Assembly (NCBI RefSeq): GCF_009760915.1
Contig: NZ_VIDQ01000018.1
Coordinates: 41,530-105,529 of the forward strand
DNA length: 64,000 nucleotides
Direction of reading: 5' to 3'
From: Azohydromonas aeria
Lineage (GTDB): Bacteria > Pseudomonadota > Gammaproteobacteria > Burkholderiales > Burkholderiaceae_C
The notes under the pieces were generated by a model. The model did not search any database and had not been told where the DNA came from. It was given only the letters and a program-made list of their open reading frames with translations. Positions 32,237 to 40,616 of the stretch are shown here, one piece after another (the stretch's first letter is position 1; each line of letters starts with the position of its first letter). Position numbers and translations under genes: made by a program.

Positions 32237-32746
32237 ATGGAAAGCCGCGCCCGACTGCTGGGGCATCCCGTGCACCAGCAGCTCATCGCCTTCCCGCTGG
32301 GCCTGCTGGCCACGGCGCTGCTGTTCGACCTGGTCTACCTGGTCGGCGGCAACGGCACGATGGCCTTCGTGTCCTACTGCCTGATCTCCGTGGGCCTGCT
32401 CACCGGGCTGGTGGCGGCGCCCTTCGGCACCATCGACTGGCTGGCGATCCCCAGCGGCACGCGCGCCAAGCGCGTCGGGCTGCTGCACGGCGTGGGCAAC
32501 CTGGTGGTGATGGGGCTGTTCCTGGGCAGCTGGCTGCTGCGCCGCGGCGCGCCGGAGTCGCCCCAGAGCAGCGCCTTCGTGCTGTCCTTCGCCGCGGGGG
32601 CGCTGACGCTGGTGACGGCCTGGCTCGGCGGCGAGCTGGTCAGCCGCCTGGGCGTGGGCGTGTCCGACCGCGCCGGGCTCGACGCCGAGAGCTCGCTGCG
32701 CGACAGCGGCCCGGGCCGCGACCACGCGCCGCAGCGCGGCCGCTGA
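32237..32746 (+). CDS. DUF2231 membrane protein
   Basis: A 169-residue protein with four hydrophobic segments (about 17-36, 42-62, 84-99 and 114-132). The N-terminal GHPVHQQLIAFPLGLLAT and FGTIDWLAIPSGTRAKRVG are hallmarks of DUF2231. The conserved His and Asp within or beside the membrane could bind a cofactor or metal, but no activity is known. The C-terminal part is charged. Start is ATG 32237 after GAAGGAGTCTCGCC. Confidence 0.85.
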   Translation: MESRARLLGHPVHQQLIAFPLGLLATALLFDLVYLVGGNGTMAFVSYCLISVGLLTGLVAAPFGTIDWLAIPSGTRAKRVGLLHGVGNLVVMGLFLGSWLLRRGAPESPQSSAFVLSFAAGALTLVTAWLGGELVSRLGVGVSDRAGLDAESSLRDSGPGRDHAPQRGR

Positions 32747-32747
32747 A

Positions 32748-32775
32748 AACGGCGCCGCCCCCTTGCGGGGGCGGC
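32748..32775 (-). terminator. Hairpin between convergent DUF2231 and methyltransferase genes
   Basis: GCCGCCCCC and GGGGGCGGC form a 9-bp stem around TTGC. On the minus strand it is followed by GCCGTTTTC, a weak U-tract, so it suits the leftward methyltransferase gene. It may work in both directions. Confidence 0.55.
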
Positions 32776-32841
32776 TGTGAAGGAATTACCGGAAGGCAGG
32801 TAAAGCGCCGGGGCTGCGGCCCCGGCCCCAGCCCACCGGGC

Positions 32842-33576
32842 TCAATCCCGGGAGTCCCGGGAATTTCTGGGGCCCTTGGTGTTGCGCAGCATCACCAGGC
32901 GCGAGAGCCCGAACAGGTTCACCGACTGCACCGCCTGCAGCTGCCAGTCGTGCACGAGGATGTGCTCCTCGAATCCGAAGTCGGAGCGAAAGCCCACGCG
33001 GTCGGCCATCGAGCGCACCGCACGCTCCATGAGCCACCAGAAGCGGCTGCCGCTGAAGTGGTTGACGATGAGGATGGTGCCGTCCGGGCGGCACACGCGG
33101 CGCACCTCGGCCACCAGGCGCGACGGTTGCGGCGTCACCGACAGCACGTAGGGCAGGGTGACGCAGTCGAAGCTGTCGTCGGGAAAGTCCATGGCCTCGG
33201 CGTTCATCACGTGCAGCGCGATGTCGCGCCCGGGCAGCGCCGCGGCGCGCTGGCGCGCGCGCTCGAGCATGTCGGGCGACAGGTCCACCCCGACCACGCG
33301 CGAATGCGCCGGGTAGCCCGCCAGCGTCAGCCCCGTGCCCACGCCGACTTCGAGCACCGACGCCGGCTGCAGCGCGGCGGCGGCCTGCGTCATGGCGCGG
33401 CGACCGGGCTCCAGCACGCTGCCGAACACGAAATCGTAGAGCGAGGCGTAGCGGTCGTAGGCACGCACCACGCTGTCTTCGGGCATGGCCGACGGCGGCG
33501 GCGCGCCGTCGTGACGGGCGGCGTGCGCGTCGGGGGCGGACTTGCCGCTTTGGGCGGCTTGGGGCGTGGAGCTCAT
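32842..33576 (-). CDS. Class I SAM methyltransferase, PmtA-like
   Basis: A 244-residue protein. Motif I is VLEVGVGTGLTLAGYP, then VVGVDLSPDMLERARQ, MNAEAMDFPDDSFDCVTLP and CRPDGTILIVNHFSG. The pattern YDRYASLYDFVFGSVLEPGR at the front and VNHFSG after motif III resemble bacterial phosphatidylethanolamine N-methyltransferases of the Rhodobacter PmtA type. That would imply methylated phospholipids, but related UbiE-like enzymes share much of this. The first 45 residues are low-complexity. Start ATG 33576 gives MSSTPQAAQ; an in-frame start at 33609 adds 11 residues. Confidence 0.7.
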   Translation of the reverse strand: MSSTPQAAQSGKSAPDAHAARHDGAPPPSAMPEDSVVRAYDRYASLYDFVFGSVLEPGRRAMTQAAAALQPASVLEVGVGTGLTLAGYPAHSRVVGVDLSPDMLERARQRAAALPGRDIALHVMNAEAMDFPDDSFDCVTLPYVLSVTPQPSRLVAEVRRVCRPDGTILIVNHFSGSRFWWLMERAVRSMADRVGFRSDFGFEEHILVHDWQLQAVQSVNLFGLSRLVMLRNTKGPRNSRDSRD

Positions 33577-33697
33577 GGGCGTCGGGTCTCCTGGGCGGTG
33601 GTGACACAAGTCTTGACGGGGAAGGCAGGCGATGCAACCCGGGTGCCCACGGAGCCCGCAGGGGCCGCGCTTGCCGGTGCGCCGCGGTGTCGGGGCA

Positions 33698-34402
33698 TCA
33701 CAGCCGTGCCCGGAAAGCGCGCCGCACCTCGGAGGCGCCGGTCAGGCTGGGCTCGATCGTGCGGGTGAACCAGCCCGGCTCGCCGCGCAGGAAGTGCGCG
33801 TGCAGGTCCACCAGGCGGCCGTGGCGCGCGGCCTGCGCGGCAATGATCTCGTTGACGCGGCGGTGGTTGGCGCGCGCCCGGGCCGCGGGCACGCTCAGGA
33901 AGTTGCGTGCGTCGTCGCCGAAGGTCGGGTCGTACACCGTGCCCAGCAGCACCGGGCGCACCGGCATCGTCCGCAGGAATGCCGCCAGCGCCGCCTCGAA
34001 GGCGCGCAGCCCCGTGCCGCCGTCGCCGGCCAGGCCGCGCAGCAGGTCGTTGCCGCCCACCGTCAGCAGCGCCGCGGCCGCGCCTTCGGGCGGGCGCAGG
34101 CCGTGCGCCTGCGCGGGCAGATCCGCCACCGTGGCGCCGTCCAGCGCGCGGTGCTCCAGCCGCGCCGCACCATGCGCGTGGCGCAGGTCCAGGCCGCGGA
34201 ACTCGGGAAACAGTGCGTCGTCGTTGCGCACCAGCAGGCCGCCGGGCGTGAGGCCATGCGCGTTGTAGCGCCCGCAGTCGAGCACCGAGTCACCGAAGGT
34301 CAGCAGCGTGAAGGGCGGTGGCGCGCCCTGCGCGGTGCGCCCCAGCAGTGCCGCGCCGGCCGCGCACAGCCAGCCGCGCCGCGTGGTTCGAAAAGGCTCC
34401 AT
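33698..34402 (-). CDS. SGNH/GDSL-family exported hydrolase
   Basis: A 234-residue secreted protein. The N-terminus has TTRRGWLCAAGAALLG, a twin-arginine-like signal, with cleavage likely near AQGAPP. Block I is TFGDSVLD with the nucleophilic Ser, block III VGGNDLLRG with Gly/Asn of the oxyanion hole, and block V VDLHAHF with the Asp-His pair. Esterase or carbohydrate deacetylase activity is expected; the substrate is not known. It starts at ATG 34402, divergent from the small Gln-rich gene. Confidence 0.82.
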   Translation of the reverse strand: MEPFRTTRRGWLCAAGAALLGRTAQGAPPPFTLLTFGDSVLDCGRYNAHGLTPGGLLVRNDDALFPEFRGLDLRHAHGAARLEHRALDGATVADLPAQAHGLRPPEGAAAALLTVGGNDLLRGLAGDGGTGLRAFEAALAAFLRTMPVRPVLLGTVYDPTFGDDARNFLSVPAARARANHRRVNEIIAAQAARHGRLVDLHAHFLRGEPGWFTRTIEPSLTGASEVRRAFRARL

Positions 34403-34522
34403 GGCCGGGGCGCGGCAGGCCGCATGCCGCGGCTTTTCCCGGGCTCATCCGGGTATTCGGGCACTCGACTTGCCCGCCTGGAGTCATCGGCAATGTCGCC
34501 GATTCCCTGCAAGAGGATCGCC

Positions 34523-34666
34523 ATGACGCAGCAAAAGGGCAGCTCCAGCCAGCAGCAAGGCCAGGGCAAGCAATCGCAGAACAAGCAGCAGGACCAGTCC
34601 GGCTCCAGCAGCAAGCAGCAAGGCCAGAAGAGCAGCGGCAGCCAGCACAAGCAGCAGCAGAAGTAA
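34523..34666 (+). CDS. Tiny Gln/Ser/Lys-rich protein, unknown
   Basis: A 47-residue protein composed almost only of Gln, Ser, Lys and Gly (MTQQKGSSSQQQGQ at the start, SQHKQQQK at the end). It is strongly basic and has no hydrophobic residues to speak of, so it is likely disordered. A ribosome site AAGAGGATCGCC precedes ATG 34523, and a large hairpin follows the stop, which makes a real gene plausible. Similar small basic Gln/Lys-rich stress proteins exist in bacteria, but no function is assigned here. A longer start at ATG 34493 is possible. Confidence 0.55.
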   Translation: MTQQKGSSSQQQGQGKQSQNKQQDQSGSSSKQQGQKSSGSQHKQQQK

Positions 34667-34709
34667 GGTCCGCGAGGTCCCCTTCTTCCCGCGTTCCATC
34701 ACGCCCTGA

Positions 34710-34820
34710 CCGGCCCGCCGCGGGTGCCGACACCGGCACGGCGCGGCGGGCCGGACCGCTTCGCCGCGGTCCGGGCGTGCCGTGCCGGCAACGCCAGTGC
34801 GCAAGGCGCTGCCGGCACGG
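34710..34820. repeat. Two large GC hairpins between convergent genes
   Basis: The first is a 13-bp perfect outer stem (34710-34722 with 34742-34754) enclosing GTGCCG/CGGCAC around ACAC. The second pairs CCGTGCCGGCA (34780-34790) with TGCCGGCACGG (34810-34820). No U-tracts follow. They fill most of the 202-bp gap between the Gln-rich gene and the EamA gene and may end transcription from both sides. Confidence 0.6.
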
Positions 34821-34868
34821 GTTCGGCACGGGTTCTCTTCCCGCGCGCTGGCCCCGCCGCCGCCAGGT

Positions 34869-35780
34869 TCAGCGGCCCGGCTCCTTGCGCGCCGCGCCGA
34901 AAGGCCGCCACCAGCCCGTGGCCAGGCTGGTGCCCAGCAGGATCACGGCGCCGCCGCCGAGCATCGACGGCGTCACGCGCTCGCCCAGCGCCAGGCCGCC
35001 CCAGAGCATCGCGAACATCGGCACCAGGTAGGTCACCGTGGTGGCCCGCGCCGGCCCGACGCGCGCGATGAGCCCGAAGTACATGACGTAGGCCACGCCG
35101 GTGCACAGCACGCCCAGCGCCAGCGCGGCGGCCCAGTCCAGCGCGCCGGGCGGCTGCGCGGGCCAGGCCAGCGCCGCCGCCGGCGCCAGGGCCAGCGTGG
35201 CCACGAGCTGGCTGCCGGTGGCCAGCGCCAGCGCCGGCGTGCCCGTGAGCCAGCGCCGCGTGGCGTTGGCCGCCACGCCGTACATCAGCGGCGCCGCCAG
35301 GCAGGCCAGCACCGCCAGCGCCGTGCCCGCGCCCTGGGTGCCGGACTTCAGCCCCGCCTTGTCCCAGGCCAGGCCCAGCACGCCGGCGAAGCCCAGCGCC
35401 AGGCCCAGCAGCCGCGACGCGTCCAGCCGCTCGCCGAGCCACAGCCGCGCCACCAGCGCGCCCCACAGCGGCGTGGTGGCGTTGAAGATGGCCGCCAGCC
35501 CGCCGCTGAGGTACTGCGCCGCGAAGCTGAAGCACACGAAGGGCAGCGCCGAGTTCAGCAGCCCCACCACCGCCAGCGCGCCCCAGCGGCCGCGGCAGGC
35601 CGCCAGCGCGCCGGGCTGCATCCATTGCAGCAGCGGCAGCAGCACCGCGCTGGCCACGGCCACGCGCACGGCCGACAGCGGCGAGGCACCGAAGGCCGGC
35701 GCGGCCACGCGCATGAACAGGAACGAGCCGCCCCACACCGCCGCCAGCAGCAGCAACTCCAGCCGGTCGCGCCCTTTCAT
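34869..35780 (-). CDS. EamA/DMT-superfamily transporter
   Basis: A 303-residue inner-membrane protein with about ten hydrophobic segments in two EamA repeats. It starts LELLLLAAVWGGSFLFMR, the typical first helix, and the second repeat ends with TVTYLVPMFAMLWGGLALGE. Family members export amino acids, nucleosides or metabolites; the substrate is unknown. The 231 bp upstream to the phosphomannomutase start hold the TACAAT promoter hexamer of that gene (35985-35990) and nothing else I can support. Confidence 0.88.
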   Translation of the reverse strand: MKGRDRLELLLLAAVWGGSFLFMRVAAPAFGASPLSAVRVAVASAVLLPLLQWMQPGALAACRGRWGALAVVGLLNSALPFVCFSFAAQYLSGGLAAIFNATTPLWGALVARLWLGERLDASRLLGLALGFAGVLGLAWDKAGLKSGTQGAGTALAVLACLAAPLMYGVAANATRRWLTGTPALALATGSQLVATLALAPAAALAWPAQPPGALDWAAALALGVLCTGVAYVMYFGLIARVGPARATTVTYLVPMFAMLWGGLALGERVTPSMLGGGAVILLGTSLATGWWRPFGAARKEPGR

Positions 35781-36011
35781 GCCGCCGCTTTTTCAGGGAT
35801 GGCCGGCAGGGCGCGGCGCGCGGGCCGTGCAGCGAGGTGGGGCAGGGCGGCCGCGGCGGGGCGCCGGGCCGGTTGAGCGGGAAACGACCAAGACTTCATC
35901 CCGGGATCATAGGCAGCCGCCGGGACAGCAGCCGCCGTCCCGTGCCGGCCAGGGCCAGGGCCGGGGCCGCGGCAGCCGGCTGCCTACAATCGCCGCGCCA
36001 GGAGGACATTC

Positions 36012-37400
36012 ATGCAGACAGCCGCATCCGCTTTCAAGGCCTACGACATCCGTGGCGTCGTGGGACAGACGATCGACGAGACCTTTGCCGAGCACCTGGG
36101 CCGCGCTTTCGGCACCGAGGCGCTGGCCGCCGGCGAGCGCGCCGTGGCGGTGGGGCGCGACGGCCGCGTCTCCGGCCCCGGGCTGGTGCAGGCGCTCATG
36201 CGCGGCCTGGCCTCCACCGGCCTCGACGTGGTGGACCTCGGCGCCGTGACCACGCCGATGCTCTACTACGTGGCCGCCACGCGCGGCCAGCACGGCTGCC
36301 ACAGCGGCATCCAGGTCACGGGCAGCCACAACCCCAAGGACTACAACGGCTTCAAGATGGTGCTGGCCGGGCGCGCCATCTACGGCGAGGAGATCCAGGG
36401 CCTGCGCCGGCGCATGGAGGCCGAGGACTATGCGCAGGGCAGCGGGCGCATCGGCGCCATGGACATCGTCCCCGAGTACACGCACCGCATCACCAGCGAC
36501 GCGAAGCTCGCGCGCCCGATGAAGATCGTCGTGGACTGCGGCAACGGCATTCCCGGCGCCAGCGCCCCGGCCATCCTGCGCGCGCTGGGCTGCGAGGTCA
36601 TCGACCTCTACAGCCGCGTCGATGGCGACTTCCCGAACCACCATCCCGACCCGAGCAAGCCCGAAAACCTCGCCGACCTGATCAAGGTCGTCAACGCCAC
36701 CGAGGCCGAGCTGGGCCTGGCCTTCGACGGCGACGGCGACCGCCTGGGCGTGGTCACGCGCGACGGCCAGATCATCTACCCCGACCGCCAGCTCATGCTG
36801 TTCGCGCGCGACATCCTCTCGCGCCAGCCCGGCGCGCAGATCATCTACGACGTCAAGTGCAGCCAGCGCCTGACCGAGGAGGTGCGCGCCGCCGGCGGCC
36901 AGCCGCTGATGTGGAAGACCGGGCACTCGCTGGTCAAGGCCAAGCTCAAGGAGACGGGCGCCCCGATCGCCGGCGAGATGAGCGGGCACATCTTCTTCGC
37001 CGAGCGCTGGTACGGCTTCGACGACGGCATGTACACCGCGGCGCGGCTGCTGGAGATCCTCTCGCGCAGCGACGACCCCAGCGCCGTGCTCAACGCGCTG
37101 CCGCAGAGCTTCAACACCCCGGAGCTCAACGTCGCCTGCGAGGAAGGCGAGCCGCACGCGCTGATCGAGCGGCTGCGCGAGACGGCGCGGTTCCCCGGCG
37201 GCGAGATGGTCACCATCGACGGGCTGCGCGCCGACTACAGCGACGGCTTCGGGCTGATCCGCGCCTCCAACACCACGCCGGTGCTGGTGCTGCGCTTCGA
37301 GGGCCACACCGAGGAGGCGCTGCACCGCATCGAGGGCGAGTTCATGGCCGCGCTGCGCGCCGTCAAGCCCGACGCCCGCATCGCCGCGGCGGCGCACTGA
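36012..37400 (+). CDS. Phosphomannomutase / phosphoglucomutase
   Basis: A 462-residue alpha-D-phosphohexomutase of the AlgC/ManB type, the same length class as P. aeruginosa AlgC. The start is FKAYDIRGVVGQTI. The phosphoserine loop is TGSHNPKDYNGFK, the metal loop DGDGDRLGV, the sugar loop GEMSGHIFF and the phosphate loop RASNTTPVLVLRF. It interconverts Man-6-P/Man-1-P and Glc-6-P/Glc-1-P, feeding GDP-mannose, dTDP-sugars and LPS core. A good ribosome site (AGGAGGACATTC) precedes ATG 36012. waaA follows after 23 bp, suggesting one operon for envelope sugars. Confidence 0.92.
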   Translation: MQTAASAFKAYDIRGVVGQTIDETFAEHLGRAFGTEALAAGERAVAVGRDGRVSGPGLVQALMRGLASTGLDVVDLGAVTTPMLYYVAATRGQHGCHSGIQVTGSHNPKDYNGFKMVLAGRAIYGEEIQGLRRRMEAEDYAQGSGRIGAMDIVPEYTHRITSDAKLARPMKIVVDCGNGIPGASAPAILRALGCEVIDLYSRVDGDFPNHHPDPSKPENLADLIKVVNATEAELGLAFDGDGDRLGVVTRDGQIIYPDRQLMLFARDILSRQPGAQIIYDVKCSQRLTEEVRAAGGQPLMWKTGHSLVKAKLKETGAPIAGEMSGHIFFAERWYGFDDGMYTAARLLEILSRSDDPSAVLNALPQSFNTPELNVACEEGEPHALIERLRETARFPGGEMVTIDGLRADYSDGFGLIRASNTTPVLVLRFEGHTEEALHRIEGEFMAALRAVKPDARIAAAAH

Positions 37401-37423
37401 GCGAGCGCGGGAGCCTCGTCGTC

Positions 37424-38707
37424 ATGCGGGCGCTGGCGCGCTGGCTCTATGGCGCGCTGCTGTGGGTGCTGACGCCGGCCTACCTGCTGCGGCTGTGGCG
37501 CCGCGGCGCGCGGGAGCCGGCCTACCGCGAGCGCTGGGGCGAGCGCCTGGGCCGCTACGGCTACCCGGCGCCCACGCCGCGGCGGCTGCTGTGGCTGCAT
37601 GCGGTGTCGCTGGGCGAGACGCGCGCGGCTGCGCCGCTGGTCGAGGCGCTGCGCGCGCAGCAGCCGGGCCTGCGGCTGCTGCTGACCACCTCCACGGCCA
37701 CCGGCTGGGCGGCGGGCCGCCCGCTGCTGCGCGCCGGCGACGTGCACACCTGGCTGCCCTACGACACGCCCGGCGCGGTGCGCCGCTTCCTGCGCCACCA
37801 CCGCCCGCTCATGGGCGTGCTGATGGAAACCGAGGTCTGGCCCAACCTGCTGCACGTCGCCGCCGCCGAGCGCGTGCCCATGGTGCTGGCCAACGCGCGG
37901 CTGAGCGAGAAGAGCCTGAAGCGGGGCGAGCGCTTTGCCTGGCTGCTGCGCCCGGCCGCCGAGGCCTTCCTGCGCGTGCTGGCGCAGACGCAGGACGACG
38001 CGCGGCGGCTGCGCGACATGGGCGCGCCGTCGGTGGAGGTGTGCGGCAACCTGAAGTTCGACATCGCCCCGCCGCCGGCGCTGCTGGCGCGCGGCCAGCA
38101 CTGGCGCGCCGCGCTGCAGCGCCCGGTGGTGCTGGCCGCGAGCACGCGCGAGGGCGAGGAAGGGCCGCTGCTGGCGGCCTGGCGCGAGCTGCCGCAGCCG
38201 CGGCCGCTGCTGCTGCTGGTGCCGCGCCACCCGCAGCGCTTCGACGAGGTGGCGGCGCTGGTCGAGCAGGCCAACTTCAGCCTGCGCCGGCGCAGCGCCT
38301 GGGGCGAGGGCGACCCGGACGCGGACGCCGCCCAGGCCGACGTGTGGCTGGGCGACTCCATCGGCGAGATGGCGCTGTACTACGCCTGCGCCGACGCCGG
38401 GCTGCTGGGCGGCAGCTTCGAGCCGCTGGGCGGGCAGAACCTGATCGAGGCCGCGGCCTGCGGCTGCCCGCTGGTGCTTGGGCCGCACACCTTCAATTTC
38501 GCCGAGGCCGCGGAGCTGGCGGTGCAGGCGCGCGCGGCGATGCGCGCGGCCGACATGCGCCAGGGCGTGGTCTACGCCGCGATGCTGGCCATCGACCCGC
38601 AGCGCAACGGCTGGGTCGAGCGCTCGCTGACCTTCGCCAGCCGCCACCGCGGCGCCACCGAGCGCATGGCCGAACGCATCGTCGGGCTGCTGCCGGCGGT
38701 GGTTTGA
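37424..38707 (+). CDS. waaA: 3-deoxy-D-manno-octulosonic acid (Kdo) transferase
   Basis: A 427-residue GT30 enzyme that adds Kdo from CMP-Kdo to lipid IVA at the inner-membrane face. An N-terminal hydrophobic segment (LYGALLWVLTPAYLLRL) anchors it. AVSLGETRAA holds the acceptor-side catalytic Glu, and METEVWPNLL and GNLKFD are family blocks. The donor site region GGSFEPLGGQNLIEAAACG is intact. Whether it adds one or two Kdo cannot be told. The start ATG 37424 was chosen by similarity to the family start; the frame is open well upstream. Confidence 0.94.
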   Translation: MRALARWLYGALLWVLTPAYLLRLWRRGAREPAYRERWGERLGRYGYPAPTPRRLLWLHAVSLGETRAAAPLVEALRAQQPGLRLLLTTSTATGWAAGRPLLRAGDVHTWLPYDTPGAVRRFLRHHRPLMGVLMETEVWPNLLHVAAAERVPMVLANARLSEKSLKRGERFAWLLRPAAEAFLRVLAQTQDDARRLRDMGAPSVEVCGNLKFDIAPPPALLARGQHWRAALQRPVVLAASTREGEEGPLLAAWRELPQPRPLLLLVPRHPQRFDEVAALVEQANFSLRRRSAWGEGDPDADAAQADVWLGDSIGEMALYYACADAGLLGGSFEPLGGQNLIEAAACGCPLVLGPHTFNFAEAAELAVQARAAMRAADMRQGVVYAAMLAIDPQRNGWVERSLTFASRHRGATERMAERIVGLLPAVV

Positions 38708-38759
38708 GGGGGTATCGGCGGGGTACCGGCGGGGTATTGGCGGGGGTATCGGGCGGGGT
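38708..38759. repeat. Short tandem repeat of an 11-12 bp GGGGTAYYGGC unit
   Basis: About four imperfect copies of GGGGTATCGGC fill the gap between the convergent waaA and tolC stops, differing at the TC/CC/TT pair and in G count. There is no stem-loop with a U-tract here, so it does not look like an ordinary terminator. Confidence 0.8.
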
Positions 38760-38762
38760 GTT

Positions 38763-40109
38763 TCAGGGTGCCGCCGGCGCCGCCAGCATCGCCGCCACCG
38801 GCTCCAGGTCGCCGGGCTCCAGCAGGCCCGCGGCCTGGCGCAGCTTCAGCGCGTTGATCAGGAGCTCATAGCGCGCGCGGTAGAGGTCGCGCTGCGTGGT
38901 GTAGAGCTGGGTCTGGGCGTTGAGCACGTCCAGGTTGACGCGCACGCCCACGCGGTAGCCCAGCTGCGTGGCTTCGAGCGCGAGGCGGCTGGAGCTTTCC
39001 GCGGCCTCCAGCGCGCCGACCTGCGCGCGGCCCGACTGCACCGTGCTCCAGAGCTGGCGCGTGGCCAGCGCCACGCTGCGCTGCGTCGCCTCCAGGTCTT
39101 CCGTCGCCTTGTCGCGCAGCTTGAGCGTCTCGTCGACGCGGTTGCTGACCGAGCCGCCCGCGTACAGCGGCAGGTTGAGCTGCACGCCCAGGCTGCCGAC
39201 GCGCGTGCTGCCGGCGGCGGTGGTGTTGGCCACGCCGGCGCCGTTGGAGTTGCCGCGCCCCACCGAGCCCACGAGATCCACGGTGGGCAGGTGGCCGGCG
39301 CGGGCCTTGTCCACCTCCAGCCGCGCGATCTCCAGCGCCGCCTGCGCGCGCTGCACCTGCGGGTGCAGCGTGCGGCTGGCCTCGATCCAGGGGCCGATGT
39401 CTTCGGGCACCAGCACCTCGGGCAGCCGCACCGGCTGGCGCAGCGGCAGCGGCTGCACGCCGGCGCGGCCGACGAGCTGGTCCAGCGCCGCGCGCCGGGT
39501 GCGCAGGTCGTTGTCGGCGGCGATCTCCTGGGCAGTGGCCAGGTCGAAACGCGCCTGTGCCTCGCGCGTGTCGGTGATGGTGGCGGTGCCGACCTCAAAG
39601 TTGCGCTTGGCCGAAGCCAGCTGCTCGCTGATGGCCTGCTTGCTCTGGCGCGTGGTCACGAGCGTGTCCTGCGCGGCCAGCACGTCGAAGTAGGCCTGCG
39701 CCACGCGCAGCAGCAGGTCCTGCTCGGCCACCTGCAGTTCGGCCAGCGAGCCCTCCAGGCTGAAGCGCGACTGCTCGATGGTGGCGCCGTTGGCGCGGTT
39801 GAACAGCGGCTGGCGCGCGTTGAGCGCCAGCTGCGTGGCATTGGAGTCGCGCGGGCGGCTGCCGGTGGCGGTGCCGATGCTGCCCTCGGTGCGCGTGGCG
39901 CTGCCGGCCAGCGCGACGTTGGGGCGGCGCAGCGCCAGGCTCTGCGCGGCGCGGTACGGCGCCGACTCGGCCAGCGCGCGTGCGCTCAGGTAGGCCGCGT
40001 CGAAGCCGCGCGCGGCCTGGTAGAGCTCGGTCAGGCTCTGCGCCTGGGCCGTGCTGGCCAGCGCCAGCAGCAGCCCGGCCAGGCGGCAGGAGGTTTTCAG
40101 GGACGGCAT
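38763..40109 (-). CDS. tolC: TolC-family outer membrane efflux protein
   Basis: A 448-residue outer-membrane channel subunit with a signal peptide (LLLALASTAQAQ). Two OEP repeats are visible: the first around AYFDVLAAQDTLVTTRQSK and the second around LSVG-type helices near AATRQLWSTVQSGRAQ. YRARYELLINALKLRQAAG near the end is characteristic of TolC. It docks with inner-membrane pumps for type I secretion and drug efflux. It follows the rhodanese and pcm genes in the same direction, the usual Burkholderiales order. It starts at ATG 40109, with 145 bp to the rhodanese gene. Confidence 0.93.
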   Translation of the reverse strand: MPSLKTSCRLAGLLLALASTAQAQSLTELYQAARGFDAAYLSARALAESAPYRAAQSLALRRPNVALAGSATRTEGSIGTATGSRPRDSNATQLALNARQPLFNRANGATIEQSRFSLEGSLAELQVAEQDLLLRVAQAYFDVLAAQDTLVTTRQSKQAISEQLASAKRNFEVGTATITDTREAQARFDLATAQEIAADNDLRTRRAALDQLVGRAGVQPLPLRQPVRLPEVLVPEDIGPWIEASRTLHPQVQRAQAALEIARLEVDKARAGHLPTVDLVGSVGRGNSNGAGVANTTAAGSTRVGSLGVQLNLPLYAGGSVSNRVDETLKLRDKATEDLEATQRSVALATRQLWSTVQSGRAQVGALEAAESSSRLALEATQLGYRVGVRVNLDVLNAQTQLYTTQRDLYRARYELLINALKLRQAAGLLEPGDLEPVAAMLAAPAAP

Positions 40110-40254
40110 GGCGGGCGTTGTTGCAATCGATGGGGCCGCGGCGTGGGGCGGGCGGCCCGGGACGGATCAGGTCGGGAGCGGGACGGCAGGGGCGGTTTCG
40201 GGCCCCGGCGCCGCACCTGCGCCGCGGCGCGGGTGGCGGGCGGGCAGGGTGGCT

Positions 40255-40590
40255 TCAGTAGCGCGGCAGCCGCGGGTCGATCTCGCGCGACCAGGCGTCG
40301 ATGCCGCCGACCACGTCGCAGACCTCGTCGAAGCCGTGGCGCGCCAGGTATGCCGCCACGCTGGCGCTGCGCACGCCGTGGTGGCACAGGCAGACGATGG
40401 GCGCGTCATCGGGCAGCTCGTTGAGGCGCGCCGTGAGCTCGCTCATCGGGATGTCGAGCGCGCGCGCGCCCGGCAGCCGCAGCGCCGCCAGCGCCACTTC
40501 CCAGGGCTCGCGCACGTCCAGCAGCACCGGCTGGCGCGCGGCGTTGTCGCGCAGGAAGTCCTGCAGCTCGGTCACGCGCAGGCGTTGCAT
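40255..40590 (-). CDS. Single-domain rhodanese-like protein
   Basis: A 111-residue single rhodanese domain. VLLDVREPWEVALAAL is the CH2A-type start, and the active loop is CLCHHGVRSASV with the catalytic Cys69. The GIDAW segment (Gly-Gly-Ile-Asp-Ala-Trp) closes the fold. It may carry sulfane sulfur or act as a partner in sulfur transfer; the physiological acceptor is not known. It sits 26 bp after pcm. Confidence 0.87.
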   Translation of the reverse strand: MQRLRVTELQDFLRDNAARQPVLLDVREPWEVALAALRLPGARALDIPMSELTARLNELPDDAPIVCLCHHGVRSASVAAYLARHGFDEVCDVVGGIDAWSREIDPRLPRY

Positions 40591-40616
40591 GGCGGCGGGT
40601 CTCGGCGGCTGGGGGT

